Source of the DNA: an uncultured Brachyspira sp.
Lineage (GTDB): Bacteria; Spirochaetota; Brachyspiria; Brachyspirales; Brachyspiraceae
Reading direction: 5' to 3'
Assembly (NCBI RefSeq): GCF_949287625.1
Contig: NZ_CASEGO010000092.1
Location: 1 to 23,157, forward strand
DNA: 23,157 bases
Part shown: positions 7,872-15,980 of the stretch, piece after piece
Position numbering within the stretch: the first letter of the stretch is position 1
Layout of the letters: every line of letters begins with the position of its first letter
Notes under the pieces: generated by a model
What the model was told of the DNA's origin: nothing
Databases searched by the model: none
What the model saw: only the letters and a program-made list of their open reading frames with translations
Position numbers and translations under genes: made by a program

Positions 7872-7927
7872 TGTAATCGATTTCATTAGAAAATAAAAAA
7901 ATATTATATATAGAGGTTTTTCACACT

Positions 7928-9772
7928 ATGAAAAAAATTCACAGTTTATCATTTAAAGTACCAATTATAATAAGTTCTATTATTTTTGTTACTATAGTTA
8001 CTTTAGCTATAATTTCAATATGGTCTTCTTCAAGAGCCATAAGGAAATCTGCTTTAGAAGGATTCCAAGCTACAGTATCAGGCTATTCTTCTATGATAGA
8101 TATGGTTATGCACGAACAGCTGCTTGCAATATCTACATATGCCCAATCTGGAGCGGTGATTAATGCTGTATTAAATCCTTCAGATGAAGCTGTAAAAACA
8201 GAAGCAATAAAAAGATTAAAAGATTTCGGCTCTGTTAATACATACTCTATTAATATAGGTGCAGCAGACATTAACGGAAATATTATACTAGATAATGCTA
8301 ATCCTAAACTTGAAGGCGTATCTATAGCAAGTGTTCACCCTGAATTATTTAATAGAATGAAAGCTAATAACTATAATTATACTTATGATAATGCAACAAG
8401 TGTATCATCTACAACAGGCGGTCAGGCACTTTTACTTTGCGGAGGATTGAGAAACTCAGCAAAAGAACTTATTGGTATTATATATATAAATTTAGATTTG
8501 GCTAAAGTAAATAATGATTTTATAGGCAATCTTAACATAAACGGACGTATTACAGTAGCAAATAATGACGGAAATGTAATATTATCATCTGATAAAGAAA
8601 GAATAGGAGAAAAACTTCCAGATGTTTATAGTGTAATAAAAACAAGTCATACTGGAATTGTAGAATCTTACAATAATGAAGGTAATCAAGGCAAACGTTC
8701 TGCTGCTTATGAAAATATACATACTATGCCTTGGTCTGTGATATTCGCTAAATCAGACAGTGAAATATACAAAGAAATAAAATACACTATTATACGTACA
8801 GCAATTATAGGTCCTTTGTTTATAATATTATGTACTTTAATAATAGCATTATACATAAAAAGCATAACAAAACCTTTAAATGAGCTTGTATCTATTTCAA
8901 GAGAGATTTCAGACGGAGATTTAACTTCAACACATAGAAATATAAACCGTAAAGATGAATTAGGAGTTTTGGCTAATTCTTTCTTTGATATGAGAGACAG
9001 ACTATCTGATATAATAGTAAAAGTAAGAAATTCAGCAGATGAAATAAGAATGAATGCCAAAGAGCTTTCTCAAGGCAGTGCAGATTTGTCAAAACGTACA
9101 GAAGCACAGGCTGCAAGTTTGGAAGAAACTGCTTCATCTATGGAACAAATGGCTTCTACAATAAAATCATCAGCAGATCAGTCTATTGAAGGAAATAAAA
9201 TGATGATAGATTCTAGAACTTCTATTCAGAATGCAGGCGAAATTATACTTGATACAACAAAAAATATAGAAGAAGTTTATGATGCAAGTACAAAAATAAA
9301 AGACATTACCAAAATAATAGAAGACATTGCTTTTCAAACTAATATACTTGCTTTGAATGCAGCAGTGGAGGCAGCAAGAGCAGGAGAACAGGGAAAAGGA
9401 TTTGCTGTTGTAGCAAGCGAGGTTAGAAACTTAGCTCAGACTACTCAGTCATCTGTTAAAGATATTACAGATTTAGTTGATAATGCATACGACAAAATTA
9501 ATAAAGCTACAGAATCAGCAAGAATATCTCAGGAAATATTCAATGATCTTCAAGGCAAAATAGAAAATACAGCTAAGATTATGCAGGATATAAGCTCTAC
9601 TGCGGTAGAACAGCATGAGGGTGTAGAACAGGTTAATAAAGCTGTTACTGATATGGATACTGTAACTCAGCAGAATGCTGCTTTAGTAGAACAGGCTTCT
9701 GCTTCTTCTACATCATTGCTTAATCAGGCTGTAGAATTGGTTGATGCTATGAGTTTCTTTAAAGTAAATTAA
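7928..9772 (+). CDS. Methyl-accepting chemotaxis protein with dCache-type sensor
   Basis: The 614-residue receptor has the classical layout: TM1 about residues 12-32, a periplasmic double-Cache-like region about 33-285 (with GAADINGNIILDN and ITVANNDGNVILSS marking the two PAS-like halves), TM2 about 289-310, a HAMP domain about 311-363, and a cytoplasmic signalling rod. The hairpin tip is IEDIAFQTNILALNAAVEAARAGEQGKGFAVV (about 464-495), which binds CheA and CheW. EAQAASLEETASSMEQ (about 392-407) is the likely methylation region. There is no C-terminal NWETF-type CheR tether; the protein ends AMSFFKVN. It would steer flagellar motility in response to an unknown small ligand. A good AGAGGT site precedes the ATG, and a bidirectional terminator follows. 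Confidence 0.95.
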   Translation: MKKIHSLSFKVPIIISSIIFVTIVTLAIISIWSSSRAIRKSALEGFQATVSGYSSMIDMVMHEQLLAISTYAQSGAVINAVLNPSDEAVKTEAIKRLKDFGSVNTYSINIGAADINGNIILDNANPKLEGVSIASVHPELFNRMKANNYNYTYDNATSVSSTTGGQALLLCGGLRNSAKELIGIIYINLDLAKVNNDFIGNLNINGRITVANNDGNVILSSDKERIGEKLPDVYSVIKTSHTGIVESYNNEGNQGKRSAAYENIHTMPWSVIFAKSDSEIYKEIKYTIIRTAIIGPLFIILCTLIIALYIKSITKPLNELVSISREISDGDLTSTHRNINRKDELGVLANSFFDMRDRLSDIIVKVRNSADEIRMNAKELSQGSADLSKRTEAQAASLEETASSMEQMASTIKSSADQSIEGNKMMIDSRTSIQNAGEIILDTTKNIEEVYDASTKIKDITKIIEDIAFQTNILALNAAVEAARAGEQGKGFAVVASEVRNLAQTTQSSVKDITDLVDNAYDKINKATESARISQEIFNDLQGKIENTAKIMQDISSTAVEQHEGVEQVNKAVTDMDTVTQQNAALVEQASASSTSLLNQAVELVDAMSFFKVN

Positions 9773-9820
9773 GTAAGTAATCCGAATTTAAATAAAATAT
9801 TTTTCATTGTTTTAAAAATA

Positions 9821-9857
9821 AAAAAGACTTGCATTTTAATGCAGGTCTTTTTTTTAT
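9821..9857. terminator. Bidirectional terminator between the receptor gene and zapA
   Basis: AAAGACTTGCAT (about 9823-9834) pairs with ATGCAGGTCTTT (about 9839-9850), with one G-T wobble, around a short loop. T-runs follow on the plus strand and A-runs precede it, giving a U-tract on either transcript. The flanking genes converge on it. Confidence 0.85.
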
Positions 9858-9875
9858 TTGAATATTATTAGAAAA

Positions 9876-10199
9876 TTATTCTTTAGAATTTTCTTTAGTT
9901 TCATCTATAAGTTTAATTAATTTATTTGATCTTGAAGCTATACTTTCTTTTAAAGCTAATAAAGTGTCTTTTCCAGCCTTACTGTTAGCTATTTCTCTTT
10001 TAAGAAGATCTGCTATATTTAGACAAGCTAGTATTGCTATAGTATCTCTAGGATAATTTGAACCATAATGCTCTGCTATATCATTCATACTTTCATCAAC
10101 AAAATCAGCAACTTCTTTTAAATATTCAGCATTCTCTTCGCTTGATTTTATATTAAGAGTTCTGCCGTATATTGTAACCTCTAAAGTATTATTATCCAT
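9876..10199 (-). CDS. zapA: Cell division protein ZapA
   Basis: ZapA binds FtsZ and bundles its filaments at the division ring. The 107-residue protein has the ZapA layout: a short N-terminal strand region LEVTIYGRTLNIKS (about residues 6-19), the helix ENAEYLKEVADFVDESMNDI, then DTIAILACLNIADLLKRE (about 52-69), followed by a long helical C-terminal tail suited to tetramer formation. The upstream coiled-coil gene ends 23 bases before this start, so the two form an operon under the consensus promoter at 11332-11360. The family is divergent, but motif order and length agree well. Confidence 0.85.
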   Translation of the reverse strand: MDNNTLEVTIYGRTLNIKSSEENAEYLKEVADFVDESMNDIAEHYGSNYPRDTIAILACLNIADLLKREIANSKAGKDTLLALKESIASRSNKLIKLIDETKENSKE

Positions 10200-10222
10200 T
10201 TTATTTACCCATTTTTACAGAA

Positions 10223-11302
10223 TTATTTTGATTCATTATCAAAGAAGAACTCTTCCTCATCATCATCGCCAAACATATACTGATCATCTTCGTTTATATC
10301 AAACTCATAATTATCTTCTTTATTTTCATTACTATTATCTGCATTATTATCACTGCTATTACTCGCATCTTCTTTACTTTCTTCTTTTACACTCTCTATC
10401 TCTTCGTCCCAACTAGCATCAGAAGCATTTGAAAAAGGATCTTCCTCTTCTGTAACTTTAACAGCAGATACTTCCATTTTTTCTTTAACTATTTCTTTTA
10501 CATCTTCTTTAATAGGCTCTTTTGAATGATTAGGTACTTCGCTTTCTTTATACTCTTCATAATAATCAGAATCATTATTGCTGCTGAAAGGATCTTCTTC
10601 TTCATTATTATTTAATTCTTCAGTATGCTGTTTTACTTCTTCTGCCTTAATCTCTTTAACTTCCTCTTTTTTTATTTCTTCTGGTTTTGACTGCACTGCT
10701 TCTTCTTTAATTTCTTTAACTTCTTTTATTTCTTTAATTTCTTCAATCTCTTTTACTTCTTTATTATCTTTAATAGCTGTATTTGCAGCATGATGAACCT
10801 TTTTTAATCCAGCATTTCTTACACTGTCTATTCTCTCTATTAATATGCCTAGTTTTTCTTCTAATTCTTTATTTTCTTTTGTAAGAGTTTCTATAGTTCT
10901 ATTTGCTGTTTCTAGTAATTTTTTTACGCTGTCATTTTCTTCTATAAGTGTTATAGAATCTTTTTCTGTATTTGCCAAATTTGATTTTAGTGTATCTCTT
11001 TCTCTTTTAGTAGTTTCTAATTCTATTCTTGCTGCTTCAAGCTGTTTTATAAGATTTTCTCTTTCTTCTCTTATAGAATTATAATTATCATTTGCATTTC
11101 TTTTATCGGCTTCCAATATAGTCTTTTCTTCTTTAAGAGCATTAAAATTATCCCTAAGCTGATTTAATGAATTAGTTAAATCTTCCTTTTCCTTTCTTAA
11201 CTGATCTATAGTCTGCAGTAATTCTTTATTATCAAATGAAATTATCTGATACTCATCTAAAAAATCCTTTAATTTTTCCTCTAAAATATTAAATTCTTTC
11301 AA
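10223..11302 (-). CDS. Coiled-coil protein with acidic tail, possible ZapB-like partner of ZapA
   Basis: Product of 359 residues. Residues 1 to about 155 are a continuous predicted coiled coil (LEEKLKDFLDEY near the start, then heptads rich in L, I, E and K), similar in style to the small coiled-coil proteins encoded beside zapA in many bacteria. Around residues 178-230 lies low-complexity sequence built from E-I-K-E and E-V-K-E units. The remainder is highly acidic, contains two EEDPFS motifs, and ends in DDDEEEFFFDNESK. No signal peptide or membrane segment is seen. Translation starts at TTG, supported by GGGGAG seven bases upstream. Co-transcription with zapA suggests a division role, but this is inferred from position and the N-terminal coiled coil; the long acidic tail is not part of normal ZapB proteins. 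Confidence 0.75.
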   Translation of the reverse strand: MKEFNILEEKLKDFLDEYQIISFDNKELLQTIDQLRKEKEDLTNSLNQLRDNFNALKEEKTILEADKRNANDNYNSIREERENLIKQLEAARIELETTKRERDTLKSNLANTEKDSITLIEENDSVKKLLETANRTIETLTKENKELEEKLGILIERIDSVRNAGLKKVHHAANTAIKDNKEVKEIEEIKEIKEVKEIKEEAVQSKPEEIKKEEVKEIKAEEVKQHTEELNNNEEEDPFSSNNDSDYYEEYKESEVPNHSKEPIKEDVKEIVKEKMEVSAVKVTEEEDPFSNASDASWDEEIESVKEESKEDASNSSDNNADNSNENKEDNYEFDINEDDQYMFGDDDEEEFFFDNESK

Positions 11303-11309
11303 TTTTTAA

Positions 11310-11315
11310 CTCCCC
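11310..11315 (-). promoter_or_regulatory. Shine-Dalgarno site fixing the TTG start of the coiled-coil gene
   Basis: GGGGAG on the minus strand lies 7 bases before the TTG at 11302-11300. It is a strong ribosome binding site at good spacing, and no in-frame ATG is close by. Confidence 0.7.
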
Positions 11316-11331
11316 AAAAAACTATTAAAAA

Positions 11332-11360
11332 ATTATATCACATATAAATTCAATTGTCAA
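11332..11360 (-). promoter_or_regulatory. Sigma-70 promoter of the coiled-coil-zapA operon
   Basis: On the minus strand TTGACA (11360-11355) and TATAAT (11337-11332) are exactly 17 bases apart, a full consensus match. The transcript should start near 11325, about 23 bases before the TTG start. Confidence 0.8.
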
Positions 11361-11417
11361 TTTTTTATTTATATGATAAAATGATATTATAATATTAAAA
11401 CAAATAAAAATAGTTAT

Positions 11418-12560
11418 ATGAAAAATATTTTAAGATTTATAATTTTTAACTTAATTATTATAAGTTATTCAGAAATATATGCACAATCTCCATATACAGA
11501 AAAAGATCAGAGATTATTAAAAGGTATAATAACAGTTTGGCCTTATATAGGGATAGAGCCTGTAAGACCTACAGAAAGTTATATGCCAATTGATTATATA
11601 CATGAAAGTTATAAAAGAGAAACCGCATTAAAAACATCTTTCTCTTCAAGACTTTTATATGAACTTTCTACTATAGAACTTCATATGGATACACTAATCG
11701 GAGTAAACTTAAAAGACGGTCATTTCAGTATGCCTAATATGTACCTATCAGTTGGAAAAACATTTAATTTTGATTGGTACTTTTCGGCAACTCCTTTTGC
11801 TGCTATGACTGCTAAATTTGATGTATTTGATAAAGATAATGCTTCAGGAAGTATAGGATTATATGATGCAGGGATAGAAACTGTTACATTAACTAGAATA
11901 CTTCTTTCTTTTAGAATGAGGGCTGTAAATGATATTAATGGCTCCACATTTATGCTGCTGCCTTCAGTTTATGACAGTGAATCTGCTTTTTCTCAGCCGC
12001 ATTGGTATCTGCCTAGAGTGAATAATGAAATGGGATTTAGAGCCGGACTTATAGGATATTATTATGAGGTATCATATTCTCAAGGGTATTCAAAAGATTC
12101 AAATCCATTGGCTGTACTTCTTAAAGTTCATGACGATTATTTCAAAGCTCAGTTTTTATATCAGTATAACAAAAAAAATTCATTATCTCCAGAAAGATTT
12201 GAAACTCATTATAATAATATTAATAATGATGATAAAACACATCATCTTGTACAGCTCTCTGCTATGGGAAAACTTCCTCTGCTTGACAGGCAATTATGGA
12301 TTAATATGCTTGGAGAATACACTTGGAGAGACAATGATGCTCATTATTTAAGATTTGAAATAGGAGCTGAATGGAAAATGCTTAATCTCGCTTTAAGACC
12401 AATGTTTTATATACCTGTAAATAAAGATGAAAAGTTTAATAGTAAAAAAGACTTATTTTGTTTAGAGTACAGTGCTTATATAAAATTTAATCCTATATAC
12501 TTCGGATTTCAAGGCTCTACAGATGGAAGATATTATATAGCTATGAAAGCCGTATTTTAA
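11418..12560 (+). CDS. Probable outer-membrane beta-barrel protein, family not recognised
   Basis: The 380-residue product begins with a signal peptide (KNILRFIIFNLIIISYSEIYA) with likely cleavage after A22, before QSPYTEKD. The mature part is rich in alternating aromatic and polar segments such as FNFDWYFSATPFAAM, YYEVSYSQGY, KAQFLYQYNKKN and HYLRFEIGAEW, typical of amphipathic beta strands. It ends in YYIAMKAVF with a terminal phenylalanine, the usual outer-membrane insertion signal. It carries no lipobox. I do not recognise a named family; a porin or surface protein is the most likely role. It is transcribed divergently from the coiled-coil-zapA operon across a 115-base gap. No clear Shine-Dalgarno is seen; TATAAT at 11388-11393 is a possible -10 box. 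Confidence 0.7.
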   Translation: MKNILRFIIFNLIIISYSEIYAQSPYTEKDQRLLKGIITVWPYIGIEPVRPTESYMPIDYIHESYKRETALKTSFSSRLLYELSTIELHMDTLIGVNLKDGHFSMPNMYLSVGKTFNFDWYFSATPFAAMTAKFDVFDKDNASGSIGLYDAGIETVTLTRILLSFRMRAVNDINGSTFMLLPSVYDSESAFSQPHWYLPRVNNEMGFRAGLIGYYYEVSYSQGYSKDSNPLAVLLKVHDDYFKAQFLYQYNKKNSLSPERFETHYNNINNDDKTHHLVQLSAMGKLPLLDRQLWINMLGEYTWRDNDAHYLRFEIGAEWKMLNLALRPMFYIPVNKDEKFNSKKDLFCLEYSAYIKFNPIYFGFQGSTDGRYYIAMKAVF

Positions 12561-13165
12561 TATGAACAAATTTCATTTTCTTAAAAATACATTTTTATAG
12601 AACTTTATAATCTGTTTAATAAAAAACATATAAAAACAAATTTTAGACTTTTTATTAAAAAAGAATTTATAACTATAAAGGTACGCTAATTAGATTGTAA
12701 ATAAAATCTGTATTATATTTTTTCTTCGGCACTAAAGACTATATTTAAGGCTAAATTTAGTAATTTATTCTACATATAAAACATAATTAGTATGATTTAA
12801 TAATAATTTCAACACTTGCATTTTTTGCAACTTTTTGCGGCGGGAAAAAGTTGAATAAAAAAATTGACAAACTCAAAAATTTTTAGTATATACCTAAACA
12901 AATACAGTTTGTCAAAAAATAAATTTTTTAAATTTCGTGCTCGCTCTGCGTGCCTTTGGCAAGGTGTAGCCCAAATTTCAGGTATTATCATATTTTAATA
13001 CATATCTTTAAAATATAAAGTTCTAGTAATTGCCTTTTTCGCGAAGCGTACCTTTGGAAAAAACTTTGACGAAGTCAGCCTACGACTGAAGGAAGTACTG
13101 TTAAGTGTGGTGTGCAGCGGGCTTCGCCAAAAGTTGAATAAAAAAATTGACAAACTTAAAAATTT
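12561..13165. other. Gene-free stretch dominated by repeat copy C
   Basis: The first 190 bases after the outer-membrane gene are AT-rich with no recognisable gene or strong terminator. From about 12748 the sequence is repeat copy C, which runs up to and slightly into the end of the DUF2314 gene. Short open frames here lie within the repeat and have no protein-like features. Confidence 0.7.
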
Positions 13166-13178
13166 TCAGTATATATCA
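12748..13178 (+). repeat. Modular intergenic repeat, copy C
   Basis: This copy is the reverse complement of most of copy A in block order. It contains an internal direct duplication: the block starting AAAAGTTGAATAAAAAAATT and ending AGTATATA occurs at about 12846-12892 and again at 13129-13175, nearly identical. Hairpins include CAACTTTTT/AAAAAGTTG (12828-12853), TTGACAAACT/AGTTTGTCAA (12864-12915) and AACTTT..GAAG/CTTC..AAAGTT (13062-13135). GC-rich islands contain CGCTCTGCGTGCC, shared with copy D, and GAAGGAAGTACTGTTAAGT, shared with copy A. Confidence 0.85.
12828..12853. repeat. Hairpin in repeat copy C (9-bp stem, 8-base loop)
   Basis: CAACTTTTT (12828-12836) pairs perfectly with AAAAAGTTG (12845-12853) around the loop GCGGCGGG. 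Stem and loop lengths equal those of the hairpin at 3115-3140 in copy A. Confidence 0.75.
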
Positions 13179-13450
13179 ATTATATTTTCAGTTTTAAAAA
13201 CTATCTCATCACCGCATTTTACACTTTTCAAACAATAAGGATCATTGTCTAATATACCTATAAAATTATCCCCATTTATATTTGTAATTTTTACCCACAT
13301 TCTCTCAGGTACAGTATTTTCTTCAGTAAAAATTAATTTAACATAATCATCAGGTTTTAAAGAATCAATTTCTCCTTTAGAAGGAATTTTAAAAGTATCT
13401 GGATACTCTTTATTTAATTCAAATGCATTTTCTAAATAGTATTTAATCAT
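13166..13450 (-). CDS. DUF2314-family protein
   Basis: This 94-residue protein carries the DUF2314 signature LKPDDYVKLIF (about residues 30-40), ERMWVKITNINGDNFIGILDNDPY (about 49-72) and a final GDEIVFKTENIIDIY. The family is small, soluble and of unknown function; its fold is thought to be a compact beta structure. It starts at ATG with AGG about ten bases upstream, 44 bases after the radical SAM stop codon, so both may be read on one transcript. The TGA stop and the last residues lie inside the end of repeat copy C, so the repeat junction coincides with the gene end. Confidence 0.8.
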   Translation of the reverse strand: MIKYYLENAFELNKEYPDTFKIPSKGEIDSLKPDDYVKLIFTEENTVPERMWVKITNINGDNFIGILDNDPYCLKSVKCGDEIVFKTENIIDIY

Positions 13451-13494
13451 AATAAAAAACCTACAAATTAATTATTAAAAACAATATTTGTTAT

Positions 13495-15906
13495 CTATAC
13501 AAGCTCCAATTTTTTAATATTTTTTATATTAATATTGTTTTTTGAGAGATAGCTTTTTATGTCCCGTACCCTTATAGCCTTTTCACTGCTTTCTAAAAGT
13601 GTTACAAGTAAATTATTATCTTTATTTATTATTAAATAATCGCCTTTTCGCTCTTCATTTAATTTTAAATCTTCCTTATTTGAAAGTATATCAAAAGCCT
13701 TTTTATCATCGCTTGTTATAATTTTATAAATGGTGTTCTTCGGAAGAGACTGTATATTTTTAGCATTTGCAGGAGTAGAAACTGCATTAATTATTTCTAT
13801 GCCTATATGAGAAAGCAAGTTATTAATTTTGTTTTTTAATAGGTCTATGTCTATAGAGTCAGTTAAGCTCAATTCCATATACTCAGCATCGCTCTCACAT
13901 GCAAAAGGAGTTGGAGGAGTAAATACTACTTTCTCTAATGGGTGAAAACCTTTGCTTAATGATATGCTAGCTCCTGCTATTTTTAAAGCACATATCATCA
14001 CACGTGATAAATCATGCATACCTAATAATGAAGATATACCCTCTTTTTTGAACTTCATAAATACTTTATAATTTACAGCAAATATATCGCGTTTTTTTAA
14101 TGTTTTTAATTCTTCTGCCATTTGAGTAAAGTTTGTATTTAAAACTTCTTTTTTGTATTTATGGCAGTATTTTTTATAGTCTATGCCGCAGTTCTGACAA
14201 TTACCTGTAAAACAATAGTCTGTAAACTTTCCGTTTTGAAACCTCTCATATTCTTTATCAAAGAACTTCTGACTTACAAGAGTATCAATACATTTCCAAG
14301 GCATATTTATTTTTCTGCTTAATAATTCTTTTATAGTATATCCGCTTTCTTCTATTACTTCCTTCCAAGCATCATAATTAAAATGCTCAACCCAAGCATC
14401 AAATCTTACACCTTTTTTGTATGCTTTGTAAATAATATCCCCTATTTTTTCATCGCCTCTCGATATTATACCTTCAATTTCTGCCATTCTTGGAGGGTGA
14501 TATTTTATAGCAGCCTTTGTACCTCTAAAATGATCTCTAACCTTTCCTATATAGGTAATTGCTTCTTCATCTGTAAGCTGATTATTATTTTCTAAAGGGG
14601 TATGAGGCTTTGGTATAAATACATTAATAGCTGCATTGATTTTTACTTTATTTTTTGAAACTTTAATCATCTTTTCAAGTGCTTCTATTATCTCATCAGC
14701 TTCTTTCTCTGGATTATCAGTAAAGCCTATCATAAAATATATCTTTACTATTTTCCAGCCCATTTTCTGAACATCGGCAAGTATATTGTATATAGCGTCT
14801 TCGTCCATTTCCTTATTTATTTTTTCTCTTAATTCATGGCTTCCTACTTCAAGTGCAAATGTAAGCCCTGTTTTTCTAAACTGTGCTATTCTATTTGCAG
14901 TGTCTTTATCGAATGAATCTATTCTAAGTGACGGCAGAGACAAAGAAAATCCCTTATGCTCTCCAAGTGTTTGTAAATACTCTATCAAATCAGCAATATG
15001 AGGATAATCATCAGCAGAAAGCGAAAATAAATTTAAAGTATTAGCTCCTGTTGCTTCTAATGACTCCATAGATATATCAACGATTTTTTCTATAGTACGG
15101 TTTCTTACAGGACGGTAAGTAATACCAGCTAAACAGAATCTGCAGCTATGAGTACAGCCTCTAGCTATTTCAACTGATATTCTGTTTTGTATGCCTTCTA
15201 CAAGAGGAACTAAAGGTTTTTTCACATAAGGCATATCATTAATATTTTCAACAAATATTCTCTTAACATTCTCTCTTGGGTATTTAGGAACATAGGCATA
15301 CTCAAGTTTTGAAAGCTCTTTTAATATATCATCTCTTTTTGCACCGTTTTTTTTGAGATTATAAATTATATCAACAAAGTTTTTCATCTCGATATCAAAC
15401 TCGCCGAATAAAAACACATCTATAAAATCAGCCAATGGGAATGGATTAAATACGCTAGGTCCTCCTGCAGCTATTATAGGTACATCTTCTCCCCTTTCAT
15501 CTCTATGTATAGGTATTTGGCTTAGTTCAAGTACCTGAAGTATATTTGTATATATAAGCTCATACTGCAAAGTAAATCCCAAAACATCAGCGTCTTTTAC
15601 TCTGCTGAAAGTCTCCAAAGTATAAAGCGGTATATTTTTCTCTCTTAAAAGTTTTTCAAAGTCTTTGGCAACAGCATATACTCTCTCACATGATGCATAC
15701 TCAATAGAATTGATAACCTCATAAAGTATAGAAAGCCCTAAATTGCTTATAGCTATTTCGTACATATCAGCAAAGCACATAACGAATTTAAAAGGCATAT
15801 TTGGTTTTATTATAGCATTTATTTCTCCGCCTAAATATCTGGTTGGTTTTATTATATCCTCGCTTTTTACAAGTTCTAATATTTCATTTTTTAAATTTTC
15901 GCTCAT
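13495..15906 (-). CDS. B12-binding-type radical SAM protein fused to DUF2344 (TIGR03960/TIGR03936)
   Basis: The protein is 803 residues from the ATG at 15906. The N-terminal half resembles the B12-binding-like domain of TIGR03960 (FADMYEIAISNLGLSILYEVIN and ADVLGFTLQYELIYTNIL). The radical SAM core has the 4Fe-4S cluster motif CTHSCRFC (C251, C255, C258). A second cysteine group (CFTGNCQNCGIDYKKYC) leads into a C-terminal DUF2344 domain containing GISSLLGMHDLSRVM and LSKGFHPLEKVVFTPPTP. The two parts are separate genes in some lineages and fused in others; the reaction is unknown. The open frame continues to a TTG at 15972, but that extension coincides with a -35 box and -10 box (15944-15972), so the internal ATG is preferred. 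AGGA lies about 13 bases before it, somewhat far. Confidence 0.9.
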   Translation of the reverse strand: MSENLKNEILELVKSEDIIKPTRYLGGEINAIIKPNMPFKFVMCFADMYEIAISNLGLSILYEVINSIEYASCERVYAVAKDFEKLLREKNIPLYTLETFSRVKDADVLGFTLQYELIYTNILQVLELSQIPIHRDERGEDVPIIAAGGPSVFNPFPLADFIDVFLFGEFDIEMKNFVDIIYNLKKNGAKRDDILKELSKLEYAYVPKYPRENVKRIFVENINDMPYVKKPLVPLVEGIQNRISVEIARGCTHSCRFCLAGITYRPVRNRTIEKIVDISMESLEATGANTLNLFSLSADDYPHIADLIEYLQTLGEHKGFSLSLPSLRIDSFDKDTANRIAQFRKTGLTFALEVGSHELREKINKEMDEDAIYNILADVQKMGWKIVKIYFMIGFTDNPEKEADEIIEALEKMIKVSKNKVKINAAINVFIPKPHTPLENNNQLTDEEAITYIGKVRDHFRGTKAAIKYHPPRMAEIEGIISRGDEKIGDIIYKAYKKGVRFDAWVEHFNYDAWKEVIEESGYTIKELLSRKINMPWKCIDTLVSQKFFDKEYERFQNGKFTDYCFTGNCQNCGIDYKKYCHKYKKEVLNTNFTQMAEELKTLKKRDIFAVNYKVFMKFKKEGISSLLGMHDLSRVMICALKIAGASISLSKGFHPLEKVVFTPPTPFACESDAEYMELSLTDSIDIDLLKNKINNLLSHIGIEIINAVSTPANAKNIQSLPKNTIYKIITSDDKKAFDILSNKEDLKLNEERKGDYLIINKDNNLLVTLLESSEKAIRVRDIKSYLSKNNINIKNIKKLELV

Positions 15907-15943
15907 TTTATTATAATTATCCTGATTATTTTTTTGAATTAGT

Positions 15944-15972
15944 ATTATATAGTAAAGTTTGTTATTATACAA
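15944..15972 (-). promoter_or_regulatory. Promoter of the radical SAM gene
   Basis: On the minus strand TTGTAT (15972-15967) and TATAAT (15949-15944) are 17 bases apart, just after the nuclease-like gene ends. This gives the radical SAM gene its own start independent of the upstream cassette and argues for the ATG at 15906. Confidence 0.6.
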
Positions 15973-15980
15973 ATTATTAT

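Larger units (their letters stand above)
7460..7927. other. Gene-free stretch: repeat copy B and leader of the chemotaxis receptor
   Basis: No coding sequence is visible. The first 130 bases are a degraded copy of the modular repeat. The remainder is AT-rich and carries a possible promoter (7819-7846), a 7-bp inverted repeat (7850-7871) and the ribosome binding site AGAGGT (7912-7917) of the receptor gene. Confidence 0.65.

Noticed and set aside
10578..11084. Serine- and phenylalanine-rich plus-strand frames opposite the coiled-coil gene
   Set aside because: They are the antisense of Glu/Lys-rich codons (GAA read as TTC, and so on) and have no ribosome binding site or motif.
12064..12351. 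95-residue plus-strand frame inside the outer-membrane protein gene
   Set aside because: It overlaps a well-supported signal-peptide protein in another frame and shows no independent coding signal.
12809..12991. 60-residue minus-strand frame in repeat copy C
   Set aside because: It lies wholly in the non-coding repeat, and the equivalent frame is not kept open in the other copies.
15907..15972. N-terminal extension of the radical SAM protein starting at TTG 15972
   Set aside because: The extra residues are Asn/Tyr/Ile-rich and not family-like, the TTG is part of a -35 box, and an ATG at 15906 gives the usual family start.
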